This document shows positions 1-6,901 of a stretch of 11,059 nt of DNA, in pieces (position 1 is the first letter of the stretch; the number at the start of each line of letters is the position of its first letter). The position numbers were made by a program, and so were the translations under genes. The stretch is from the NCBI GenBank assembly GCA_018647025.1, contig JABGTQ010000079.1, forward strand, positions 1 through 11,059, given 5' to 3'. The notes below the pieces were generated by a model. That model was not told the origin of the DNA and made no database searches. It was given only the letters and a program-made list of their open reading frames with translations. The stretch is from Nitrospina sp. (GTDB taxonomy: Bacteria; Nitrospinota; Nitrospinia; Nitrospinales; VA-1).

Positions 1-288
1 AGAAAAGACAGAACTTACTATAAGGCGTTAGTGGTAAAAAAAAGACTAAATAAAATGGGTTTTACTAATGAATCGATTGATGTTGTGTCTTTAGGTGTTC
101 ATGCTCGGCGAAGCTGGATTCTGTTTGAGAAAGCATTTTCGTCAGTGGATTTGGGTGTTATTGCCATTAAGCCTAAAGAATACGATCCATCCCGATGGTG
201 GTTATTTAGTGCAGGTGTGCGAAATGTTATTTCCGAATCGATTGCCTATTTATACGCCCGATTTATTTTCAGTCCACCATCTAAATAA
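1..288 (+). CDS. YdcF/DUF218-family envelope protein, C-terminal part (5' end outside window)
   Basis: The frame is open from base 1, so this is the last 95 residues of a longer protein; the GTG at 31 is internal and not a true start. Visible marks of the DUF218 (SanA/ElyC/YdcF) fold are DRTYYKAL near the left edge, an Arg-Thr motif seen before the helix that follows the active-site strand, and VSLGVHARRS, matching the family's strand followed by His-x-Arg-Arg. The end (EYDPSRWW, then a hydrophobic helix ISESIAYLYARFIF) fits a subgroup of exported or membrane-anchored YdcF-like proteins. Members are linked to envelope and cell-wall barrier functions, but the substrate is generally unknown. 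DUF389 begins 24 bases downstream on the same strand and could be co-transcribed. Family assignment is fairly secure; precise role is not. Confidence 0.7.
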   Translation, partial: RKDRTYYKALVVKKRLNKMGFTNESIDVVSLGVHARRSWILFEKAFSSVDLGVIAIKPKEYDPSRWWLFSAGVRNVISESIAYLYARFIFSPPSK

Positions 289-312
289 ATTTCTAATTTT
301 TAAAGCCATACT

Positions 313-1302
313 ATGAAAATTATCGAAGTAATTGCAGATGCAATTTATATTGATAGCATAAAAAATATTGCGAAGAAAAATGACGCTTCTGACTATTGGG
401 TTGTATCCAGTGAAGATGAAGAACGTAAAGTTGTTCGAATTTTGGTCAAACGAGAACAGCGACAAATAATTATGGACGCACTTCAGGAAATACTATCAAA
501 CAATCTTTCTGCTAGAGTTGTGGTTATTTCAGTAGAAGCTACCCTACCGCGCGAAGAAATATTAGAGAAAGAAGTGGAAAAAACTTCTGCAGCCGAAACT
601 ACACGCGAAGAGTTATATGACAGTATTGGTAAAAATGCGCGTTTAAATCGAACGTATCTACTATTAATTTTTTTATCAACTGTTGTGGTTGCTATCGGAC
701 TTTTAAAAGATAATGTAGCGGTAGTTATTGGTGCCATGGTTATTGCTCCTTTGCTTGGACCCAATCTAGCGATGGCTTTAGGAACAGCATTGGGTGACAC
801 AGACTTGATGTGGAAATCGTTTAAAACTGGGCTAGCAGGCATGAGCTTAGCGTTAGTCTTATCGATAATAATCGGTTTTTTATGGCCTATGAATGTTGAA
901 AGCCAGGAACTTTTGGCACGAACATATGTTGGGCTTGACTCAGCTGTTTTAGCATTGGCTTCTGGAGCGGCGGCAGTATTATCTTTGACCTCTGGAATTC
1001 CAAGTGTTCTCGTAGGCGTTATGGTTGCAGTTGCTTTATTACCTCCAACAGCGACCCTTGGATTAATGTTGGGTGCGGGACAAACTGAATTAGCATACGG
1101 GGCAGCTTTTTTGTTGGCAGTTAATATTGTGGCCGTAAATCTTTCTGCTAAATTAGGGTTCTTGATTCAAGGTATTAAACCAAGAACTTGGTTAGAGAAA
1201 CAAAAAGCTAAACAGTCAATGACGTCTTACATAATTATATGGGTAATGACATTAGCTACCCTTTTGGTTGTTATTTATTTTCATCCCGATTTTATAAAAT
1301 AA
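313..1302 (+). CDS. DUF389 (TIGR00341-type) integral membrane protein
   Basis: A 329-residue protein with a soluble N-terminal domain (about residues 1-110, rich in charged residues) followed by about six or seven membrane segments (roughly 115-131, 133-153, 172-191, 208-225, 231-251, 258-282 and 304-323). The two signature blocks of DUF389 are present: GAMVIAPLLGPNLAMALG (140-157) and the Gly/Pro-rich SGIPSVLVGVMVAVALLPPT (227-246). The length is typical for the family. Its biochemical function is not established; a transport role is often guessed from the repeated G-x-M-x-x-P-L-x-G-P-like motifs. The start ATG has no recognisable Shine-Dalgarno upstream; the codon choice rests on the MKIIEV N-terminus and the absence of a better in-frame start. 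It sits 24 bases after the YdcF-like gene and 46 bases before the MOSC gene, so all three may form one transcript. Confidence 0.85.
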   Translation: MKIIEVIADAIYIDSIKNIAKKNDASDYWVVSSEDEERKVVRILVKREQRQIIMDALQEILSNNLSARVVVISVEATLPREEILEKEVEKTSAAETTREELYDSIGKNARLNRTYLLLIFLSTVVVAIGLLKDNVAVVIGAMVIAPLLGPNLAMALGTALGDTDLMWKSFKTGLAGMSLALVLSIIIGFLWPMNVESQELLARTYVGLDSAVLALASGAAAVLSLTSGIPSVLVGVMVAVALLPPTATLGLMLGAGQTELAYGAAFLLAVNIVAVNLSAKLGFLIQGIKPRTWLEKQKAKQSMTSYIIIWVMTLATLLVVIYFHPDFIK

Positions 1303-1348
1303 AACTTTATAAAAGGTTTATTGATTAGTGAGAGGATAATTAATTTTA

Positions 1349-1978
1349 ATGAAAGTATTATCTATCAATGTTGGATCCTTGCGAGAAATGCTGCGCAATG
1401 GAAAAAAAATTCAGACAGGAATCTTTAAAGAGTCGATAGAGGGTCAAATAGAAGTTAAACGGCTCGGATTAGAAGGGGATCAGCAAGCAAACAATAAGCT
1501 ACATGGTGGAATATATAAGGCAATTTGTGTTTACGCTTCAGAGTACTATGATCTATGGAAAGAAGAATTAGCAAAACCTGATTTATCTTTCGGGGATTTT
1601 GGTGAAAACCTAACCACTATCGGATTATTGGAAGATGATATTTATCTAGGAGACCGACTACGTATTGGGACAGTTGAAGTAGTTGTGACTCAACCTAGGG
1701 AACCTTGTATTACTCTTGATGCACGACTGGGTATAAAAGATTTATCAGCACGTATCCGTAAATCTGGTCGGAGTGGATTTTATTTTTCAGTTGAAAAAGA
1801 GGGAGTGATAAAAAATGGCGACTCCATTGAGAATATAAGCCAGGAAAAAAACAAAGTATCGATATCAGATTTTAACCAAATAATTAACAGGAAACTTGAG
1901 ATTGACGATATTATTGAGCGAGCATCTAAAATTTATGGCCTACCTCCAAAGCTAAAAAAGAAATTTTTAAAAATTTAA
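1349..1978 (+). CDS. MOSC-domain protein, YiiM type
   Basis: A 209-residue MOSC-domain protein. MOSC domains bind molybdenum cofactor or act as sulfur carriers; YiiM-type members reduce N-hydroxylated substrates with Moco. Seen: LEGDQQANNKLHGG (41-54), the hallmark G-D-x(3-7)-H-G-G block; FGENLT (84-89); and QPREPC with Cys120, which lines up with the conserved cofactor-binding Cys of MOSC proteins. Residues about 169-209 (VSISDFNQIINRK onward) look like the three-helix C-terminal domain found in YiiM, so the tail is expected. Length is close to E. coli YiiM. A purine-rich AGAGG lies at 1331-1335, 13 bases before the ATG, farther than usual; an in-frame TAA at 1337-1339 rules out an earlier start. 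No Moco synthesis genes are in the window. It converges with yjbQ. Confidence 0.85.
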   Translation: MKVLSINVGSLREMLRNGKKIQTGIFKESIEGQIEVKRLGLEGDQQANNKLHGGIYKAICVYASEYYDLWKEELAKPDLSFGDFGENLTTIGLLEDDIYLGDRLRIGTVEVVVTQPREPCITLDARLGIKDLSARIRKSGRSGFYFSVEKEGVIKNGDSIENISQEKNKVSISDFNQIINRKLEIDDIIERASKIYGLPPKLKKKFLKI

Positions 1979-2011
1979 ATTTGTTGAAAAGTTAGGTTTT
2001 AAATTTTTTTT

Positions 2012-2037
2012 AATTAAAATATCGTAAATCATTACGA
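2012..2037 (-). terminator. Probable intrinsic terminator of yjbQ
   Basis: Just past the yjbQ stop, the minus strand folds into a 6-bp stem with a 4-base loop (arms TCGTAA and TTACGA, plus-strand 2022-2027 and 2032-2037), followed on the minus strand by the T-rich run TATTTTAATT (2021 down to 2012). The stem is AT-rich and short, so efficiency is uncertain. On the plus strand the T-rich run at 2004-2011 precedes the hairpin, so it is not positioned to end the MOSC transcript in the classical way. Confidence 0.4.
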
Positions 2038-2038
2038 G

Positions 2039-2458
2039 CTACTCTCCAATCAGATGCAGAAGAATATTACGCGTATGTGGTTGTATTCTATGTTCAAATA
2101 GATAAATATCCTGCCAAGTTCCAAGAGAAAGACTCCCTGAATTTACTGGTATTGAGATTTGAGTTTGTGTGAGGGCAGACCGGATATGCGCAGGCATATC
2201 ATCTGGGCCTTCCGAGCTATGAAGGTAATTCGAATCACCTTCTGGTACCAGTTGTTGAAAAAAATTTGTTAGGTCATGCAATACGTCTGGATCTGCGTTT
2301 TCCTGGATGATAATCGATGCTGAGGTATGGGGGATAAAAACTGTTAATAGTCCTGTAGAAAATTTTTGTTGGGTCAACCATAATTTAATTTCATGAGTGA
2401 TATTGTGGAGACCTTTTTTGCTCGTTGAAATAGAAAGTTTATGGTTGGCCTGCCGCAC
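2039..2458 (-). CDS. yjbQ: YjbQ family protein (UPF0047, secondary thiamine-phosphate synthase-like)
   Basis: A 139-residue single-domain protein with the full UPF0047 pattern: FIPHTSASIIIQENADPDV (41-59) with the His-Thr-Ser-Ala-Ser turn; an HSSEGPDDMPAHIRSAL block (80-96); and the C-terminal LGTWQDIYLFEHR (112-124). E. coli YjbQ has weak thiamine-phosphate synthase activity, but the physiological role of the family is unclear, so 'thiamine phosphate synthase' should be read cautiously. The length is normal. The start is a GTG (plus-strand 2456-2458) with AGGGA seven bases upstream; no earlier in-frame ATG, GTG or TTG is seen nearby. It converges with the MOSC gene and is divergent from the dehydrogenase at 2720. 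No other thiamine genes are nearby. Confidence 0.88.
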   Translation of the reverse strand: MRQANHKLSISTSKKGLHNITHEIKLWLTQQKFSTGLLTVFIPHTSASIIIQENADPDVLHDLTNFFQQLVPEGDSNYLHSSEGPDDMPAHIRSALTQTQISIPVNSGSLSLGTWQDIYLFEHRIQPHTRNILLHLIGE

Positions 2459-2609
2459 AAGAATATCCCTAAATGAATATAGATAGTTCGGAGCTGATGT
2501 TTAATATAAAAGCATAACTAACTCAAATTAATGTATATATTGTCATTAGATAATTAATAGAAGCAAACAATATCAAAACTAAATCTTTGAACAAATAGGA
2601 ATTTTGATT

Positions 2610-2627
2610 ACCATTTTAGATAATGGT
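2610..2627. promoter_or_regulatory. Inverted repeat (candidate operator) overlapping the dehydrogenase -35 region
   Basis: ACCATT-6-AATGGT is a perfect dyad with 6-base arms (2610-2615 and 2622-2627). It overlaps the -35 element of the promoter proposed at 2615-2643 and lies in the divergent yjbQ/dehydrogenase region, a usual position for a repressor site. No regulator gene is in the window and the protein that would bind is unknown. A 6+6 dyad can occur by chance in AT-rich DNA. Confidence 0.35.
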
Positions 2628-2643
2628 CTAATACTGATAGTAT
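2615..2643 (+). promoter_or_regulatory. Candidate sigma-70 promoter for the dehydrogenase gene
   Basis: TTTAGA (2615-2620, 4 of 6 matches to the -35 consensus), a 17-base spacer, and an extended -10 element TGA-TAGTAT (TG at 2635-2636, hexamer 2638-2643). Transcription would start near 2650, leaving a leader of about 70 bases before the ATG at 2720. The spacing is ideal and the TG extension supports it, but AT-rich DNA gives many near matches. Confidence 0.35.
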
Positions 2644-2689
2644 ATGCAAATCTAGTTTTATATAAAAAATACCAAAAGCTGAACGTGGT

Positions 2690-2713
2690 TCCTACTGTAA
2701 TTAAAAATAGGAG
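2690..2713 (+). promoter_or_regulatory. Strong Shine-Dalgarno of the dehydrogenase gene inside a short potential hairpin
   Basis: AGGAG (2709-2713) lies 6 bases before the ATG at 2720, the best ribosome binding site in the window. TCCTA (2690-2694) can pair with TAGGA (2708-2712), with a 13-base loop, which would partly mask the site in the mRNA. The 5-bp stem is weak, so the pairing may have no effect; the ribosome site itself is clear. Confidence 0.5.
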
Positions 2714-2719
2714 ACTAGT

Positions 2720-4150
2720 ATGACCGTAACAACTGATAAGGAGATAAGCTTTCTCGAGAGTGTAAACCTTTCCTTTGATGAGGCTTTGGCTACTCTAAAT
2801 ATACCTAAGGGCATGGCCCAATATATCAAAGATGTAAATAACGTGTATCAGGTTAGATTTCCAGTGAAGATCAATGGTGAGATAGAAAACTTTGTTGGAT
2901 GGAGATCAGTACATAGTGATCATCAGCTTCCTGCTAAGGGTGGAATTCGATTTGCTCCTAATGTTAATCAGGATGAGGTAGAAGCTTTAGCGGCACTTAT
3001 GACCTATAAGTGTGCATTGGTTGATGTACCCTTTGGTGGATCCAAGGGTGGACTGCTGATTAATCCAAGAAAATATGACCGAGATGCGATGGAAAAAATT
3101 ACGCGTCGATTTGCGTATGAATTAATTCAAAAAGATTATATTGGGTCAGGTGTTAACGTTCCCGCACCTGATATGGGTACAGGTCAAAGGGAAATGTCCT
3201 GGATTGTGAGTACTTATGCTGCTCATGGTCCCAAAGACACAAATTATCTTGGTTGCGTTACAGGTAAACCAGTTTCACAGGGTGGAATTCAGGGGCGTAT
3301 CGAAGCGACAGGGCGTGGGGTAGTATTTGGGCTTCGCGAATTTTTTCGGCATCCTGAAGATGTTAAGAATGTAGGTTTGGAAGGAGATAGCTTGGAAGGA
3401 AAAGAAGTCATTGTTCAGGGTCTTGGTAACGTCGGATATCATACTGCAAAAATTCTTGAAAAAGAAGATGGTGCAAAGATTATTGGTATCTTGGAATGGG
3501 ATGGTGCTGTTTACGATAAAAAGGGTCTGGATGTAGAAGAGGTATACAAGTACAAAATAGAAAATAAAGGTGGGATCAAAGGATTTTCCAAAGGAAAATA
3601 TTTTGAAAACAGTGCGGAACTTTTGGAGAAAGAATGCGATATTCTTATTCCAGCAGCAAGAGAAGGGGTTATTAATCAAGATAATGCTAAACGCATTAAA
3701 ACCAAAATCATTGCCGAGGCCGCGAATGGACCAGTGACATATCAAGCGGAAGCTATCCTCATTGAAAAGGGAGTTGTAATAATTCCAGATGTCTATCTTA
3801 ATGCAGGCGGAGTTACTGTTTCATATTTTGAATGGATCAAAAACCTATCACACATTCGATTTGGCCGAATGGAAAGGCGATATCAAGAAAATCAAAATAA
3901 TTTATTAATAAAAGCTATTGAACAATCGGGTAAAAAATTATCAGAAAAATTGATTTCGGAGATTGGCAAAGGTCCAAACGAGCTTGATTTAGTTAGGTCT
4001 GGGCTCGATGATACTATGCGGAACGCTTTCCAAGCAATTCGGGAACGTTACTGGAAAGAAAAGAAGATAAAGAGTTATCGAACTTCAGCAATGTCAATTT
4101 CTATAGAAAAAATTTATGACCGTTATAGGACAATGGGTGTCTATCCGTAA
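2720..4150 (+). CDS. gdhA: Glu/Leu/Phe/Val dehydrogenase, probably glutamate dehydrogenase
   Basis: A 476-residue cytoplasmic dehydrogenase of the ELFV family, which interconverts glutamate with 2-oxoglutarate and ammonium using NAD(P). The N-terminal substrate domain (about 40-185) has PAKGGIRFAP (71-80, Lys73), MTYKCALVDVPFGGSKGG (94-111, Lys97 and Lys109) and NVPAPDMGTG (146-155, catalytic-type Asp151). The nucleotide-binding domain (about 200-370) has TGRGV (197-201), GLGNVG (234-239) and PDVYLNAGGVTVSYFEW (356-372). Glu259, in ILEWDG at the end of the second strand, is acidic where NAD-preferring enzymes often carry an acid; that preference is inference. The lysines and Asp are intact, so it should be active. 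The C-terminal tail (RTSAMSISIEKIYDRY) resembles, from memory, the longer type seen in alphaproteobacteria. Leucine or valine as substrate cannot be excluded. Confidence 0.9.
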   Translation: MTVTTDKEISFLESVNLSFDEALATLNIPKGMAQYIKDVNNVYQVRFPVKINGEIENFVGWRSVHSDHQLPAKGGIRFAPNVNQDEVEALAALMTYKCALVDVPFGGSKGGLLINPRKYDRDAMEKITRRFAYELIQKDYIGSGVNVPAPDMGTGQREMSWIVSTYAAHGPKDTNYLGCVTGKPVSQGGIQGRIEATGRGVVFGLREFFRHPEDVKNVGLEGDSLEGKEVIVQGLGNVGYHTAKILEKEDGAKIIGILEWDGAVYDKKGLDVEEVYKYKIENKGGIKGFSKGKYFENSAELLEKECDILIPAAREGVINQDNAKRIKTKIIAEAANGPVTYQAEAILIEKGVVIIPDVYLNAGGVTVSYFEWIKNLSHIRFGRMERRYQENQNNLLIKAIEQSGKKLSEKLISEIGKGPNELDLVRSGLDDTMRNAFQAIRERYWKEKKIKSYRTSAMSISIEKIYDRYRTMGVYP

Positions 4151-4165
4151 TAATTGATACAGGTA

Positions 4166-4196
4166 TTGTAAGTGTCATTGGATTTAGTGGTATATT
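4166..4196 (+). promoter_or_regulatory. Candidate promoter for purM
   Basis: An extended -10 element TGG-TATATT (TG at 4188-4189, hexamer 4191-4196, 5 of 6 matches) lies in the 89-base gap before purM. TTGTAA (4166-4171) is a possible -35 but the spacer is 19 bases, longer than ideal; the TG extension may compensate. It would give purM its own short leader of about 35-40 bases rather than depending on readthrough from the dehydrogenase. Confidence 0.35.
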
Positions 4197-4239
4197 AGAT
4201 TCCGATTTCCTCTCAGATAATTCCAAAAAAAAATTAGAT

Positions 4240-5343
4240 ATGTCTGATTCTCAAGAAAACGCACAATCAAAATATGAAAAAAGTGGTGTTTCAAGCCGCG
4301 GAGCCGAAGATGCACTTTCAGGTCTACTAGAACACGTACTCCCCACTAGAAAATATAGTGAACATTTTCCGTTGGCTGCTGATATAGGTTACTTTGCAAA
4401 TGTAATAGATATTGGTGATGGTAAAGGCATCGCTTTCGGTACTGATGGTGTTGGGACAAAGATTATCATAGCCGAACTTATGGATCGGTATGACACAATT
4501 GGTATTGACTGCGTGGCTATGAATGTTAATGATCTTATTTGCGTTGGCGCTAGACCAGTTAGTATGGTTGACTATATTGGTTGTTCTTTTACCGACACAC
4601 GAATCTTTTCAGAAATTGGAAAGGGGCTTGCCGAGGGTGCTAGGCACGGAGAGATCAGTATTTCTGGTGGTGAAATTTCGCAAATTAAAGAAATTATCAA
4701 TGGAGTGGATCTCATCGGTGCATGCATAGGGCACGTTTCGATCGATAAGGTTAATACAGGAAAAGATATCCAGCCGGGTAATATAATTATCGGGCTTGCT
4801 TCAAGTGGAGTACACTCAAACGGACTGACTCTTGCTAGAAAAATTTTACTTGGTGAAACGCGCGAAGAACAAGAAAAGAATGTCAATAAGTTTGAAGAGC
4901 GGTTAGGGCGTACCCTTGGTGAGGAATTATTGGAACCTACTCGTATCTATGTGAAACCAATTATGGAAATGCTTGAGGCAGACATTAGCCTTAAAGCAAT
5001 GGTTCATATAACAAGCGGAGGCTACAGTAATCTCAACCGTGTGGAAAATGATAACATTCGATTCGTTATTGATCAGCCTCCAGAGGTCCCAGAGGTGTTC
5101 AAGCTTATTCAGGAGAGAGGTGAAGTTTCTGATGCAGAGATGTATGAAGTATTCAACATGGGAACCGGGTTTATTGTTGTGGTGAATGGAAAGGAAGAAG
5201 TCAAAAAAATATCAGCAATTTGCAAAAAATATAACATTGTCTCTCAAATCATTGGATGTGTCGAATTGTGTAAGGAAAAAGAAGTTACCCTCCCAGAATT
5301 TAACCTGCTAGGCCGGGGACAAAAAATCACAAAATTCAAATAG
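4240..5343 (+). CDS. purM: Phosphoribosylformylglycinamidine cyclo-ligase (AIR synthetase), unusual motif variant
   Basis: A 367-residue PurM: it closes FGAM to aminoimidazole ribonucleotide with ATP, step five of purine synthesis, in the cytoplasm. Seen in order: YEKSGV (12-17), GTDGVGTK (67-74, phosphate/ATP binding), NVNDLICVGARP (95-106), SGGEIS (142-147), GLASSGVHSNGLTLAR (185-200), EPTRIYVK (232-239), HITSGGYSNLNRV (256-268) and FNMGTGF (305-311). Most bacterial PurM have GGETAEMP and TGGGxxxNxxR instead of the SGGEIS and TSGGYSNLNR seen here; I associate these forms with archaeal-type PurM (from memory). The length is slightly above the usual ~345. The ATG has no Shine-Dalgarno and no in-frame upstream alternative. 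No other pur gene is in the window. Another member of the PurM/ThiL/SelD/HypE superfamily is much less likely because of the conserved EPTRIYVK block. Confidence 0.9.
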   Translation: MSDSQENAQSKYEKSGVSSRGAEDALSGLLEHVLPTRKYSEHFPLAADIGYFANVIDIGDGKGIAFGTDGVGTKIIIAELMDRYDTIGIDCVAMNVNDLICVGARPVSMVDYIGCSFTDTRIFSEIGKGLAEGARHGEISISGGEISQIKEIINGVDLIGACIGHVSIDKVNTGKDIQPGNIIIGLASSGVHSNGLTLARKILLGETREEQEKNVNKFEERLGRTLGEELLEPTRIYVKPIMEMLEADISLKAMVHITSGGYSNLNRVENDNIRFVIDQPPEVPEVFKLIQERGEVSDAEMYEVFNMGTGFIVVVNGKEEVKKISAICKKYNIVSQIIGCVELCKEKEVTLPEFNLLGRGQKITKFK

Positions 5344-5357
5344 CCTACGAACGGTTC

Positions 5358-5418
5358 TCTTATCAAATAAATATTGTAAGACATACAAGAGGTTAAAAAT
5401 TTTCTTGTATTGATAAGA
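5358..5418. terminator. Nested hairpin between convergent purM and transporter genes
   Basis: An inner stem ATACAAGA/TCTTGTAT (5383-5390 and 5403-5410, perfect 8 bp, 12-base loop) is flanked by an outer stem TCTTATCA/TGATAAGA (5358-5365 and 5411-5418, perfect 8 bp) with a 17-base one-sided bulge on the left. The right arms are directly adjacent, so they could stack. On the plus strand TATTGTTTT follows (5419-5427), a modest T-tract. It fills the gap between two convergent stop codons, so a bidirectional terminator is the natural reading, although no T-run follows in the minus direction. Confidence 0.45.
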
Positions 5419-5425
5419 TATTGTT

Positions 5426-6781
5426 TTAGAAAAATTTCGCACAGAAAACTAAAAAAACTGCAATGGGAGTAATATAGCGGATAAGAAATCCCCAGGTATT
5501 TCTCCAGCGAAATTTTGCCTCGTTTTTTTCAATTTCTTCTTCAGCAGATTTTGTACCCCATATCCAACCTACGAAAATTGCAGTTAGCATTCCCCCTAAT
5601 GGTAATAAGTAGTTCGAAGCAAAGTTGTCGACATGGTCAAAAAAAGTCATATCAAATACTTTAACATCGGAGAGCACTCCAAAAGACAAGCCAGAGGGTA
5701 CTCCAAAAGAAAATATAATTGTTGAGGTAATAAGAACAGCTTTTTTTCTACTCCACTTTCTTTGGTCAATAAAATAGGCTACGACCACTTCCAAAAGCGA
5801 TATTCCCGATGTGATAGCTGCAATGGCAAGTAGAGCAAAAAAAATAATTGAAACTAGGTTACCAAATGGAATACTCACGAAAACAGTTGGCAATACACTA
5901 AACACGAGACTAGGTCCTTCTGTTGGCTGGAGTCCCATGGCAAATACAGCTGGGAAAATTACCATACCGACCAATAATGCGATCATGGTGTCAAAAATAA
6001 CCACGTATACCGTTGCAGAAGCTAAGTTCTCACGTTCTGGGAGATAACTTCCATAAGTGAGCATGCAGCCCATGCCAAGACTGAGTGAAAAAAAAGCTTG
6101 CCCCAATGCGATCAAAATTGTTTGGGGCCCGACTTTACTAAAGTCAGGTTTTAGGTAAAACTCAACACCGGCCATTGCACCTGGGAGTGTTAAGGCACGA
6201 AACATAAGAAGAATAAGAATAATGACAAGAGTTGGCATCAGGATTTTACAGGCCCTCTCAATTCCACCTTGGATACCTCGCAAAACAATGCCGACGCAAA
6301 TACCCATGAAAAGAGCCTGATAAACTAAAACTTCCCATGTGTTAGAAATAAAGGAACCAAAAAACTGACCTGCTTCTTTTGGAGAAGAGAAATTGCTTAT
6401 TGTGTGGGTAAATGCTTTAACAACATAAGCTAGTGTCCATCCTCCTACTACCGCGTAAAAAGAAAGAATAAAAAATCCAGCCAGAACTCCCATATATCCG
6501 ATTTTGACCCAATGGGTTCCAGATTTTAATGACTGAAATGCACCGACTGGATTGAGGCTTGTTTTTCGTCCGATGGTAAATTCGGCTAGCATGATGGGAA
6601 GTCCTATCGCTATGGTGCAGAGGATATAAATTAAAACAAAAGCACCACCACCATTTTGGCCTACTATATATGGGAATTTCCATATATTGCCGAGTCCTAC
6701 CGCAGAACCTGACGCGGCTAAAATAAAACCTAGCCGTGTATTCCATAATCCACGTGAGTTTTTATGATTACTTCTTACCAT
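5426..6781 (-). CDS. Sodium-dependent transporter, NSS (SLC6/SNF) family
   Basis: A 451-residue inner-membrane symporter of the LeuT-fold NSS family, which uses the Na+ gradient to import amino acids or related amines. About 11-12 hydrophobic segments are visible. Segment 1 carries SGSAVGLGNIWKFPYIVGQN (24-43) with the unwound Gly-Asn region that binds Na+ and substrate; segment 6 carries LGQAFFSLSLGMG (226-238), the second unwound site; TYGSYL (242-247) follows. LeuT-type proteins usually have WRFP at the extracellular gate; here it is WKFP (Lys35), a conservative change. Substrate cannot be read from sequence; an amino acid is most likely. The ATG at 6781 has no clear Shine-Dalgarno. The gene is divergent from uvrC with a 120-base shared upstream region and converges with purM. 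Confidence 0.9.
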   Translation of the reverse strand: MVRSNHKNSRGLWNTRLGFILAASGSAVGLGNIWKFPYIVGQNGGGAFVLIYILCTIAIGLPIMLAEFTIGRKTSLNPVGAFQSLKSGTHWVKIGYMGVLAGFFILSFYAVVGGWTLAYVVKAFTHTISNFSSPKEAGQFFGSFISNTWEVLVYQALFMGICVGIVLRGIQGGIERACKILMPTLVIILILLMFRALTLPGAMAGVEFYLKPDFSKVGPQTILIALGQAFFSLSLGMGCMLTYGSYLPERENLASATVYVVIFDTMIALLVGMVIFPAVFAMGLQPTEGPSLVFSVLPTVFVSIPFGNLVSIIFFALLAIAAITSGISLLEVVVAYFIDQRKWSRKKAVLITSTIIFSFGVPSGLSFGVLSDVKVFDMTFFDHVDNFASNYLLPLGGMLTAIFVGWIWGTKSAEEEIEKNEAKFRWRNTWGFLIRYITPIAVFLVFCAKFF

Positions 6782-6811
6782 TGAAAATAAAAGATGGAAG
6801 CGAAGAATGAC

Positions 6812-6880
6812 ACGGTATCATAAAATTAATGTAAAATAATTTAGAGTATTATCAATGCAAAAATTATATTTTCATACCGT
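6812..6880. repeat. Separated inverted repeat in the transporter/uvrC divergent region
   Basis: ACGGTAT (6812-6818) and ATACCGT (6874-6880) are perfect inverted copies 55 bases apart, each near one of the two divergent start codons (31 bases from the transporter ATG, 21 bases from the uvrC ATG). The bases next to each copy are A/T-rich on the inner side (CATAAAA and TTTTC), extending the similarity loosely. This could be a pair of half-sites or two copies of one protein-binding site; it is not LexA-box-like. Function unknown. Confidence 0.3.
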
Positions 6881-6901
6881 CTAAAGACTTTGGAATGACT
6901 G

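Noticed and set aside
483..842. 119-codon minus-strand frame inside the DUF389 gene
   Set aside because: Antisense shadow of the DUF389 coding region with no motif of its own.
1302..1319. Weak hairpin after the DUF389 stop (AAACTTT with AAGGTTT)
   Set aside because: AT-only apart from one C-G pair and a wobble, with no proper T-tract; not convincing as a terminator.
2473..2517. 14-codon ATG frame in the yjbQ/dehydrogenase gap, considered as a leader peptide
   Set aside because: No ribosome site, no codon run suggesting attenuation, and no terminator/antiterminator pair after it.
3275..3745. Long open frame on the minus strand inside the dehydrogenase gene
   Set aside because: Shadow of a strongly conserved gene on the other strand; the translated sequence has no family resemblance.
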